In this document: positions 53,840 to 62,344 of the stretch, one piece after another
Layout of the letters: each line of letters begins with the position of its first letter
Numbering within the stretch: the stretch's first letter is position 1
Translations under genes and position numbers: made by a program
Assembly (NCBI RefSeq): GCF_014201715.1
Contig: NZ_JACHFD010000001.1
Coordinates: 124,001 to 188,000 of the forward strand
Direction of reading: 5' to 3'
Source of the DNA: Haloferula luteola
GTDB lineage: Bacteria > Verrucomicrobiota > Verrucomicrobiia > Verrucomicrobiales > Akkermansiaceae
Length of the DNA stretch: 64,000 bases
The notes under the pieces: generated by a model
What the model saw: only the letters and a program-made list of their open reading frames with translations
What the model was told of the DNA's origin: nothing
Databases searched by the model: none

Positions 53840-56800
53840 ATGTACCGATTTCTCTTTCTCGCCACCGCCGCCGTTTGCTCGATCCCCACGCTGACCAGAG
53901 CCTACGAACTGCCCACACTCCCCCCCATCCCGGACATTCCTGCCCCCCAGCCTGCAGGCTCCGTGGCGATGGGCGACCCCGCCACCTTCCCAGAGGTTCA
54001 AATGGATTTCTCCATTCAGGAAGGCACCTTCGAGCCCACCTGGAACTCGATCGCCTCCCATCTGCCCATGGATGCCGCCATGCTCCGTGAAAAGAAATTT
54101 GGCATCTGGGTTCACTACGGCCCTCAGGCAGCAGGAGAAAGTGGCGACTGGTATGCCCAGCACATGTACCAGCAAGGATCGACCCCTTACAACAACCACC
54201 TCGCCGAATACGGCCACCCGACTGAGCAGGGCTACAAGGACTTCCTCAACGATTGGGACCCCTCGGCCCTCGACCCCGAGGCGCTGACCCAAATCTACTA
54301 CGACGCTGGCGCTCGCTTCCTCCTCGTCCAAGGCGTCCACCACGACAACTTCGACAACTGGGATTCCCAATACAATCCGTGGAATGCCGTCCACCTTGGC
54401 CCGCGACGCGACACCATGGCCGAATGGCGAGATGCCTGCCGCAACCGAGACATGGGGTATGGAGTCACCTTCCACCACGAATACGCCTGGTGGTTCTTCC
54501 AGCCAGCCTTTCTCTCCGACACTTCCGGCGACCTCGCAGGGGTCCCCTATGATGCCGTCACCTCCACGGATGGAACCGGCACCTGGTGGGAAAACTGGGA
54601 CCCGCGCCTCCTCTACAACATCGACCTCCACGAATACGCCGGCATCTCCACTCCAAATCAAGGATACTGGAATCCCGGTCAGGGCATCTTCACCAACCAC
54701 CTCGACTACGCCCACTGGTACGCCACCTGGTGGGCCCTGCGGATGATCGACGTCATCGAGAAATACGACCCCGACTTCATCTACACCGACGGCACCTCAA
54801 GCCAGCCCTTCAATGGCTACGGGACCGGGACCGGCTACAAGTGCGATGCCATGCAACGGGTCATCGCCCACTTGGAGAACCGCGCCATCGAACGCCACGG
54901 CGAACCGAATCGATTCGCCATGGTCAAGTTCCACTCCGGTGACCGCATCACCACCACCTTCGAAGGCGGATTCGCCGAAGGCATCAAACGCGATCAACCT
55001 TGGATCGGTGAAATCCCCGTCGGCGATTGGTTCTACGCTCCCGGATTCACCTACGACCCCTCCATGGTCATCCGTTACGTTCTCGAGTGCGTCTCGCGCG
55101 ATGGCGCCGCCGCCGTCTGCATCTCTCAACTCCCCAATGGCGGGCTCGATTCCGGAAGCCAAGACATGTTGGCAGCGGTCGGCGATTGGATGGATATCAA
55201 CGGAGCTGGCATCTATGGTAGCCGCGCCTGGGATATTTATCGGGAGGGCGATCTCACACTCCCCGGAGGACGCCTCGGCGCCACTCAGGCCAACTATGCC
55301 TTCACCAGCTCGGACTTCCGCTACACCGTCGGTGAAGATGGCTACCTCTACGCCTATTGCATGACCGTTCCCGAACCGGGCGAAACCCTCTTTCTGCCGT
55401 CGCTCGGCTCTGAGGATGGCAACCTCGCCTCGCCCATCACCACAGTCGAATTGTTGGGCAGTGACTCGCCGGTCACGTGGACTCAAACCGCCACCGACCT
55501 CAAGATTTCCTGCCCCGCTGCCATGCCCTATCAGTCATCGGTCGCCTTCAAAATTGGTCCTCCGGCCATCATCAAGACCACCGCACCGACTCAACTTACC
55601 TCGAGCGAGACGCCCTCAGGAATTCTCCTCGAATGGTATTCCGCTGAGTCGGACGTCACCTTCTCCGTCAAGCGAGCAAGCTCGTCTCAGGGGCCCTACA
55701 CGGAACTCGTCAGTGGTCTCACCGAAGCATCCTACGTTGACACGACGCTTCCTGCGAACACTCCCGCCTACTACGTCGTCACCGCCACCAAGGACGACAA
55801 TACCTCTCAGGATTCCGACCCCACCATCGCTCTCCTCTCGGAGTCCAGCACTTGGGTTTCCGAAGACATCGGCACTGTCGGCGCCCTCGGAAGCCACGCC
55901 GAGTCAACCGACTATCTCCTCGTCAAAGGTGCGGGAACCGACATCTGGTATGCCGCCGATGGATTCCACTACGTCCACCAACCACTTGTCGGCAATGGCA
56001 GCATCACCGCCAAAGTCGAAAGCATGGATAACACCGGCGGCTGGGCCAAGGCGGGCCTGATGATCCGGGAAACATCGGACGCCTCCTCGAAGTACGCCAT
56101 CGCCTTCATTTCACCCTCCAACGGAACCGCTCTCCAAATGCGCTCCACCACCGGTGGCGGGGCCACGGGTGTGGCCAACACCACCGGCCTCGAAGCGCCG
56201 GTTTGGCTCCGCCTCACTCGCATCGGTTCCATCATCAATGCCGAGCAATCCAGCGATGGCACGACGTGGAGTTTGCTGGGAACCACCACCGTCTCCATGA
56301 CCGAAGAGGTCTCGATCGGCTTGACCGTCTGCAGCACCTCCAGCGGCACCCTCAACGAAGTCCTCTTCAGCCAAGTCTCCATCTCGGAAGTCGACGCCTC
56401 CGCGGGCATCACCTGGCAATCACCCGTCACCGTCACCTCCGATTCGGTGATCGACCTGACAGGGACCCTCGTGCATGCAGGCAACTTCCGCGAATCGGGC
56501 GATGTCACCGTCGATCTGGGTTCGGAATCGATCAACTTCCAGAACCGCGGAGCCAGCAATGCCTTCACCGCCCTCCTCACTGGGGAAGAAGCCAAAGTCG
56601 TCTCCGGAGCTGGTGGTAAGCAAACCAACACCAGCCTGTTCGATGCCACTGGCACCACGGTTTCCGCTGAGTTCGAATCCGTGCTGGATGGATCCGCATG
56701 GGAAAACAGCGACCCCGGTCCCTTTCCGGGAGCTACCGACATGGACCTCCGTCTCACCGGAGCTGGCGGAGCACCTCTCACTGAAGGCACCCTCTATCAA

Positions 56801-57388
56801 ATTCAACTCTTCTACTCCGACGACCGCAGTAGCAGCGCGACCCGTGGCGAACTTTTCCACGATGGTCTGGGACACCAGAGCGAAGCCTTCCTCGCAAGTG
56901 CCAGCGCCTCCGTCATCGGCACTTTCACTGCCGACGCCTCAGGCTATCAGGACGTCTTCGCACAGAACACCACAGGCGAAGGCAACTACCCCGTGGGATT
57001 CAATGCCTACGTCCTCCGCGAAGTCGGCGTCGCAGATTCCGATGACGACGGCATCGACGATGCCTGGGAGATCTCCCACTTCGGCAACCTCGACTCCTCT
57101 GGCGAAGACGACAACGATCACGACGGAACCGACAACCTCACCGAATTCCGACTGGGGCTCGATCCCAATGACGCTCACTCCCGATTTGCCGCCATCGTTG
57201 CAGCGGACTCCACCCTCGAATGGCCCAGCACCACCGGCGTCACCTTCACCGTCCAACGCAGCACCACGCTCGAAGGTGGGTCTTGGACCGACATCGCCAC
57301 CATTTCCGGAGCTGCCAGTACCACTCGCTTCACGGACCCCAACCCGCCTGCTGCTTCGGCATTCTATCGCATTCGCCTCGATCCATGA
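53840..57388 (+). CDS. Multidomain GH29 alpha-L-fucosidase
   Basis: A secreted retaining alpha-L-fucosidase of 1182 residues. After the signal peptide (MYRFLFLATAAVCSIPTLTRA) the GH29 barrel spans about 50-570: FGIWVHYGPQ, GVHHDNFDNWDS, FHHEYAWW and the nucleophile Asp317 in PDFIYTDG. Then follow an FN3-like domain (575-670), a LamG/DUF1349-like domain (about 675-855, ITAKVESMDNTGGWAKAGLMIRE), the domain shared with the PEP-CTERM protein (about 860-1060, with DDRSSSATRG and GTFTADASGYQD), a calcium-loop region with DSDDDGIDDAWE and DNDHDGTDN (TSP3/dockerin-like) and a C-terminal beta domain. Its TGA overlaps the next ATG. The acid/base residue was not assigned. Confidence 0.9.
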   Translation: MYRFLFLATAAVCSIPTLTRAYELPTLPPIPDIPAPQPAGSVAMGDPATFPEVQMDFSIQEGTFEPTWNSIASHLPMDAAMLREKKFGIWVHYGPQAAGESGDWYAQHMYQQGSTPYNNHLAEYGHPTEQGYKDFLNDWDPSALDPEALTQIYYDAGARFLLVQGVHHDNFDNWDSQYNPWNAVHLGPRRDTMAEWRDACRNRDMGYGVTFHHEYAWWFFQPAFLSDTSGDLAGVPYDAVTSTDGTGTWWENWDPRLLYNIDLHEYAGISTPNQGYWNPGQGIFTNHLDYAHWYATWWALRMIDVIEKYDPDFIYTDGTSSQPFNGYGTGTGYKCDAMQRVIAHLENRAIERHGEPNRFAMVKFHSGDRITTTFEGGFAEGIKRDQPWIGEIPVGDWFYAPGFTYDPSMVIRYVLECVSRDGAAAVCISQLPNGGLDSGSQDMLAAVGDWMDINGAGIYGSRAWDIYREGDLTLPGGRLGATQANYAFTSSDFRYTVGEDGYLYAYCMTVPEPGETLFLPSLGSEDGNLASPITTVELLGSDSPVTWTQTATDLKISCPAAMPYQSSVAFKIGPPAIIKTTAPTQLTSSETPSGILLEWYSAESDVTFSVKRASSSQGPYTELVSGLTEASYVDTTLPANTPAYYVVTATKDDNTSQDSDPTIALLSESSTWVSEDIGTVGALGSHAESTDYLLVKGAGTDIWYAADGFHYVHQPLVGNGSITAKVESMDNTGGWAKAGLMIRETSDASSKYAIAFISPSNGTALQMRSTTGGGATGVANTTGLEAPVWLRLTRIGSIINAEQSSDGTTWSLLGTTTVSMTEEVSIGLTVCSTSSGTLNEVLFSQVSISEVDASAGITWQSPVTVTSDSVIDLTGTLVHAGNFRESGDVTVDLGSESINFQNRGASNAFTALLTGEEAKVVSGAGGKQTNTSLFDATGTTVSAEFESVLDGSAWENSDPGPFPGATDMDLRLTGAGGAPLTEGTLYQIQLFYSDDRSSSATRGELFHDGLGHQSEAFLASASASVIGTFTADASGYQDVFAQNTTGEGNYPVGFNAYVLREVGVADSDDDGIDDAWEISHFGNLDSSGEDDNDHDGTDNLTEFRLGLDPNDAHSRFAAIVAADSTLEWPSTTGVTFTVQRSTTLEGGSWTDIATISGAASTTRFTDPNPPAASAFYRIRLDP

Positions 57389-59145
57389 GTCCCATGACCC
57401 CGTTCCGTCTCATCCCATCAAGCCTCCTTCTGGCGATCTCTCTCTCACCCCTCCACGCCGCTTACGAACTCCCGCCGATTCCGGACATTCCCGCGAAACA
57501 GGAGCTCAACAGCGTGCCCATGGGCGACCCAGGATCGTTTGAGGAGGTCCAACTCGACTTCCCCATCGCAGACGGGCCTTTCCAACCTAACTGGGATTCC
57601 ATCGAAAGCCACTACCCCGGCAGCCCCGACTGGCTCCGCGAAGCCAAGTTCGGCATCTGGGTTCACTTCGGACCCCAATCCGCTGGCATGAGCGGAGATT
57701 GGTATGCTCGGAAAATGTACATCCCCGGCACCCCTGCCTACGAGAACCACCTCAAAAACTACGGGCATCCCTCCGAAGTCGGCTACAAAGAAGTTCTCAG
57801 AGACTGGAACCCCAAGAAGCTCGATCCCGCCAAGCTCACCGCCATCTATCAGGACGCGGGCGCGCGATTCCTCATGATCCAAGGCGTCCACCACGATCAA
57901 TTCGACCTCTGGAACTCCCACTACCAACCTTGGAACTCCACCCGCATGGGGCCCAAAAGAGACCTCATCGGAGAATGGTCCAAGGCTGTCAAAAAAGCCG
58001 GCATGCACTTCGGCATCACTTTCCACCATGAATACTCATGGTGGTGGTGGCAGTCTGCCTTCGGTGCCGACACCAGCGGCCCCAAAGCCGGTGTCCCCTA
58101 CGATGGCAACCTCACCCTCGCCGATGGCAAAGGCCAATGGTGGGAAGGACTCGATCCCCGCATGCTCTACAACGTCGACCTTAGGGAATACCAATCGGTC
58201 GACGCCGCCGCTCACAGTCCTTGGAGCCCGCCCACGGCCGGCATCTTCGACCGGCATCTCGACTACGCCCACTGGTATGCCACTTGGTGGGCTCTCCGCA
58301 TGACCGATGCCATCGACCAGTATGACCCCGATTTCATCTACACTGATGGCACCGGGCAACAACCCTTCGAAGGCTGGAACACCGGCACTGGATACCGCTC
58401 CAACGCCATGCAACGGGTCATCGCCCACTTCTACAACCAGGCCCTCCAACGCCGCGGCCAAGTCGACACCTTCAGTGTCGTCAAATTCCGCAAGCCCACC
58501 AACGGCACCGTGACCACTGAAGAGTTCGGTATCCCTCGCGACATCCACACTCTCCAACCCTGGATCGCTGAAGCGCCCGTCGGCGATTGGTTCTACACCC
58601 CTGATGTCACCTATGACTCCGGCATGATGATTCGCTACATTCTGGAAGCTGTCGCTAGAGATGGAAATGCCTGCATCGCCATCTCACCCCTGCCCGATGG
58701 CTCCCTCGAACCCCCGTGCGTCGCCATGCTCAAAGAAGTTGGCCAGTGGATGAAAACCAACGGCAGCGGCATCTACGGCAGCAAAGCGTGGACTCGCCTT
58801 GGAGAAGGTGACCTCGACGGCGATCACCTCCGGCAAATCCCCGGCGGACCCCTCCGCCAAAACCACGCCGACTTCCGTTTCAGTGAACGGGACTTCCGCT
58901 ACACCATCGGCAAGGATGGTGACCTCTATGCCTGGTGCATGACGGTCCCCAAACCCCGCACCTCACTTCGTCTCACCGCTCTTGGGACCTCCGCCAACTC
59001 CCTTCCCGGACCCATCCGGAAAATCGAACTCCTAGGCGGCACCGGCTTCGTTCACTGGAAACAAAATGACGATGCCCTTGTCATTGAGACTCCCGACACT
59101 CGCAACCTTTCCACCGCCATCGGCTTCCGCATCTCCACCCACTAA
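57385..59145 (+). CDS. Secreted GH29 alpha-L-fucosidase, single domain
   Basis: A paralogue of the preceding enzyme: 586 residues, beginning MSPMTPFRLIPSSLLLAISLSPLHA. The start at 57385 makes an ATGA overlap with the upstream stop; an ATG at 57394 is the alternative. It shares AYELPPIPDIPA, MGDPGSFEEVQLDF, FGIWVHFGPQSAG, GVHHDQFDLWNS, FHHEYSWWWWQSAF and nucleophile Asp321 (PDFIYTDG) with its neighbour, and lacks the C-terminal modules. The two genes probably arose by tandem duplication followed by domain gain or loss. A small C-terminal beta domain (ESPDTRNLSTAIGFRI-like) is the usual GH29 cap. Confidence 0.9.
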   Translation: MSPMTPFRLIPSSLLLAISLSPLHAAYELPPIPDIPAKQELNSVPMGDPGSFEEVQLDFPIADGPFQPNWDSIESHYPGSPDWLREAKFGIWVHFGPQSAGMSGDWYARKMYIPGTPAYENHLKNYGHPSEVGYKEVLRDWNPKKLDPAKLTAIYQDAGARFLMIQGVHHDQFDLWNSHYQPWNSTRMGPKRDLIGEWSKAVKKAGMHFGITFHHEYSWWWWQSAFGADTSGPKAGVPYDGNLTLADGKGQWWEGLDPRMLYNVDLREYQSVDAAAHSPWSPPTAGIFDRHLDYAHWYATWWALRMTDAIDQYDPDFIYTDGTGQQPFEGWNTGTGYRSNAMQRVIAHFYNQALQRRGQVDTFSVVKFRKPTNGTVTTEEFGIPRDIHTLQPWIAEAPVGDWFYTPDVTYDSGMMIRYILEAVARDGNACIAISPLPDGSLEPPCVAMLKEVGQWMKTNGSGIYGSKAWTRLGEGDLDGDHLRQIPGGPLRQNHADFRFSERDFRYTIGKDGDLYAWCMTVPKPRTSLRLTALGTSANSLPGPIRKIELLGGTGFVHWKQNDDALVIETPDTRNLSTAIGFRISTH

Positions 59146-59181
59146 CCGGCACCTCCGCCGTCATCATCCTTCCCATTCCCA

Positions 59182-60840
59182 ATGATATCGATGCCTACCT
59201 CTTCCATCTCTCGGCCACTCGGCTCCGTGCTGCTTCTCGCTGCCCTCACCCCGACACTTTCTCTCGCCGCCGGGCCCATCCCCATCGATGCGACCCCGAC
59301 CGTACTCGTCGACACCTCGAAAGAACCCGTCGCCGAAGGGAAATTCCAACCCACCTGGAAATCCCTTGAGCAGTACGAAGTTCCCGAATGGTTCCGGGAT
59401 GCCAAATTCGGCATCTGGGCCCATTGGGGACCCCAATGCGAACCCGAATCCGGAGATTGGTATGCCCGCAACATGTACCTCCCCGGAGAATGGCAGCACC
59501 AGGCCCACCTCGATCGCTACGGCGATCCCGCCCAGTTTGGCTTCAAAGACGTCATCCACCAATGGAAGGCCAACCATTGGGACCCCGAGCGCTTGGTGAA
59601 ACTCTACAAAGACTGCGGAGCCCAGTACTTCTTCGCCATGGCCAACCACCACGACAATCTCGACCTGTGGAACAGCCGCTACCAACCCTGGAACTCCACC
59701 ACCGTCGGCCCCAAAAAGGACATCATCGGCGGCTGGGCCAAAGCCGCCAAAGCCCAAGGACTCCCCTTTGGCGTCAGCGTCCACGCGGCCCACGCCTGGT
59801 CCTGGTATGAACCCGCCCAGTCTGCCGACGCAAAACTCACCCTCGCCGACGGCAAAGGCCAGTGGTGGGAAGGCCTCGATCCTCAGGACCTCTACGCCCA
59901 AAACCACACCCCCAGCCCCGACTACATGAACTCCGGTGGCATCCATGCCCGATGGAATTGGGGCGGAGGCGTCTCCCAACCGGATCAGGACTATTGCGAC
60001 AAATTCTACAACCGCACTGCCGACCTCATCCACCGCTACCAACCCGACCTCCTCTACTTCGACGACACCGCCCTGCCCCTCTGGCCCGTCAGCGACGCCG
60101 GCCTTCAAATCGCTGCCGATTTCTACAACTCCAACCTCAAGAACTCGTCCGGAAAACGCAACGGCGTCCTCTTCGGAAAAATCCTCAACGACGACCAACT
60201 CAAATGCCTCACCTGGGACATCGAACGGGGCGTCCCCAATCGCATCTTCCCCTACCCCTGGCAGACCGATACCTGCATCGGCGCCTGGCACTATGATCGT
60301 GGTATCTACGACCGAGGCCACTACAAAAGCCCCCAAACTGTCATCCAGATGCTGGCCGACATCGTCAGCAAAAATGGCAACCTCCTCCTCAACATCCCGG
60401 TCCGTGGCGATGGCTCCATCGACGACAAAGAAGAGCAAGTCCTCAAGGGCATTGCAGCCTGGATGAAGGTCAACAGCGAAGCCATCCACAGCACCCGCCC
60501 ATGGCGCAGCTTTGGAGAAGGTCCCGCTAGCGAAGGTGCCGAACTCTCCGCTCAAGGCTTCAACGAAGGCCGTGGCAAACCCTTCACCGCCGAGGACGTT
60601 CGCTACACCCAATCGAAGGACTCGAAGACCCTCTATGTCATTGTCATGGGCGTGCCGCAGCAAGCCCTGCGCCTCACCCACCTTGGCAAGGATGCCGGCC
60701 CTGAAACCGTGCGCTCCATCACCCTCCTCGGGGCCAAAGGCTCCGTGAAATACCAGCAGGACTCCGATGCCCTAGTCATCGAGCCTCCTCGCAAAGCCCC
60801 TGCTCACGCCGAGGCGATCGTCTATAAAATATCTCTCTAA
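59182..60840 (+). CDS. Secreted GH29 alpha-L-fucosidase, divergent paralogue
   Basis: A 552-residue GH29 enzyme starting 36 nt after the previous stop. Signal peptide is MISMPTSSISRPLGSVLLLAALTPTLSLA. The fold is marked by AKFGIWAHWGPQCEPESGDWYA, ANHHDNLDLWNS, FGVSVHAAHAW and nucleophile Asp294 in PDLLYFDDTALPLW. The C-terminal part of the barrel has NGNLLLNIPVRGDGSID, the usual GH29 'G.LLLNIPP..dG' segment that its two neighbours lack. It is therefore from a different GH29 branch and may have a different linkage preference. A long hairpin terminator follows. Confidence 0.9.
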   Translation: MISMPTSSISRPLGSVLLLAALTPTLSLAAGPIPIDATPTVLVDTSKEPVAEGKFQPTWKSLEQYEVPEWFRDAKFGIWAHWGPQCEPESGDWYARNMYLPGEWQHQAHLDRYGDPAQFGFKDVIHQWKANHWDPERLVKLYKDCGAQYFFAMANHHDNLDLWNSRYQPWNSTTVGPKKDIIGGWAKAAKAQGLPFGVSVHAAHAWSWYEPAQSADAKLTLADGKGQWWEGLDPQDLYAQNHTPSPDYMNSGGIHARWNWGGGVSQPDQDYCDKFYNRTADLIHRYQPDLLYFDDTALPLWPVSDAGLQIAADFYNSNLKNSSGKRNGVLFGKILNDDQLKCLTWDIERGVPNRIFPYPWQTDTCIGAWHYDRGIYDRGHYKSPQTVIQMLADIVSKNGNLLLNIPVRGDGSIDDKEEQVLKGIAAWMKVNSEAIHSTRPWRSFGEGPASEGAELSAQGFNEGRGKPFTAEDVRYTQSKDSKTLYVIVMGVPQQALRLTHLGKDAGPETVRSITLLGAKGSVKYQQDSDALVIEPPRKAPAHAEAIVYKISL

Positions 60841-60851
60841 CATAGGCCATA

Positions 60852-60919
60852 GGGAGCCACCGCGATGGCATGGAGCTTGTGGACTCCATGCCATCGTGGG
60901 TGCGCTCCCTTTTCTTTTT
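60852..60919 (+). terminator. Long hairpin terminator after the GH29 cluster
   Basis: A 13-bp perfect inner stem (CGATGGCATGGAG at 60863-60875 with CTCCATGCCATCG at 60884-60896) is extended outward by GGGAGC/GCTCCC, and followed by TTTTC and TTTTT. It should end or attenuate transcription from the fucosidase genes before the GH43 gene. Confidence 0.85.
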
Positions 60920-60935
60920 CCCTTTCCGGCGCCTC

Positions 60936-62333
60936 ATGCATGCGGTCTCTCGAATCCTCTTCGCCCTCCCTGTCATCCTCCCGCTGATCTCAGCGGAAGC
61001 CGCTTCCCCTGTCTTGCTGCCAGGGCAAGTTCCCGAATCGGGCAACCCGATCCTGCCCGGCTACTTTGCCGACCCATCCATCGTACAGATCGACGGCAAA
61101 AACTTCATCTATGCCACCCTCGACCCCTGGGGGGGCCAGACGCTCGGTTGCTGGGAATCCCCAGACTTCAAAAACTGGACCTACCGTCAACTCAACTGGC
61201 CCACCCAACAGGCCTGCCATAGCCCCACTTCAGGCAATGCCGGCGTCTGGGCACCCTCCGTGATTCTCGCGCCCGACGGTCGCTACCACATGGCCGTCTC
61301 CGTCGGCAGTGAAGTCTGGATTGGCGTGGCAGATTCCCCGCTGGGTCCATGGCAAAATAGCCTCGGCGATCGCCCCCTGATTCCTGCCGACTTCAAACCC
61401 GGCTACCACATGATCGACGCCGAATGGTTCGTCGATGAAGATCAACAGGTCTACCTCTACTGGGGCTCCGGACATGGCTGGACCAACGGCCGATGCTTCG
61501 TTGCCAAAATGAATTCAGACCTCACGGCCTTTGCTGGGGAAATTCAGGACGTCACCCCTTCCCACTACTTTGAAGCCCCTTTCATGGTGAAACGCCAGGG
61601 CCGCTACTTCCTCATGTATTCCGATGGTGTCACCGTCAAAGACACCTATCAGGTCCACTACGCCGTTGGGAATTCCCCTTTCGGTCCCTTTGAAGAAGGC
61701 CCGACCAGCCCCATTCTCGTCACCGACGCCACCCAACACATCGTCAGTCCCGGCCATCACTCCGTCTTTCAACGACAAGGTCGCGACTACATCCTCTACC
61801 ACCGCCATCGTATCCCCTTCGAACCAGAGTCTGTCGCCCGACAAACCTGCGTCGACGAACTCCACTTCCTTCCCGATGGCACCCTCCAAAAAGTCACCCC
61901 CACCCACCATGGACCTGACTTCATCCAAAACCGCGACGAAACCCTCCATCGCATCCCCGGAGCCGCCGCCAGCGCCTCCAGCACCGCCACGCCTCTCACC
62001 TCCCCAGCATTCGTTCTCGATTCCAACTACGCCACCCGTTGGACAGCCGCTCCCGACGCCCATGGTGCCTGGTTGATGATCGACCTTGGAGAACTCAAAT
62101 CCATTCAGCACCAGCTCATCCGTCCCGAGTTTTGCTGGAAACCATTTCCCTTTGCGATGGAGACCTCCGCCGATGGAGAACACTGGAATCGCCAAGCCGA
62201 TTTCCTGCAAAGCCCCTCGCTCGGATCTCCCATTCTCATCGAGAAATCCTTTGTCGCTCGCTTCGTCCGTCTCGTCTTCCCTGACACCCTCCAGGGTTCC
62301 GAGATCTCCATCTTTGAGTGGTCTCTCCACTGA
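60936..62333 (+). CDS. Secreted GH43 enzyme with C-terminal F5/8C (CBM32-like) domain
   Basis: A 465-residue protein from MHAVSRILFALPVILPLISAEA. The five-bladed propeller carries the GH43 acids D46 (YFADPSIV), D161 (MIDAEWFVDED) and E213 (YFEAPFMVKR). From about residue 335, AAASASSTATPLTSPAFVLDSNYATRWTA and SISIFEWSL-type strands form a discoidin/F5-8C carbohydrate-binding domain. The start was taken at MHAVS because the earlier ATG at 60870 lies inside the terminator hairpin. GH43 spans arabinosidases, xylosidases and galactosidases; the substrate cannot be fixed here. It starts a new segment of the hydrolase array. Confidence 0.85.
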   Translation: MHAVSRILFALPVILPLISAEAASPVLLPGQVPESGNPILPGYFADPSIVQIDGKNFIYATLDPWGGQTLGCWESPDFKNWTYRQLNWPTQQACHSPTSGNAGVWAPSVILAPDGRYHMAVSVGSEVWIGVADSPLGPWQNSLGDRPLIPADFKPGYHMIDAEWFVDEDQQVYLYWGSGHGWTNGRCFVAKMNSDLTAFAGEIQDVTPSHYFEAPFMVKRQGRYFLMYSDGVTVKDTYQVHYAVGNSPFGPFEEGPTSPILVTDATQHIVSPGHHSVFQRQGRDYILYHRHRIPFEPESVARQTCVDELHFLPDGTLQKVTPTHHGPDFIQNRDETLHRIPGAAASASSTATPLTSPAFVLDSNYATRWTAAPDAHGAWLMIDLGELKSIQHQLIRPEFCWKPFPFAMETSADGEHWNRQADFLQSPSLGSPILIEKSFVARFVRLVFPDTLQGSEISIFEWSLH

Positions 62334-62344
62334 TCCTCTCCACC

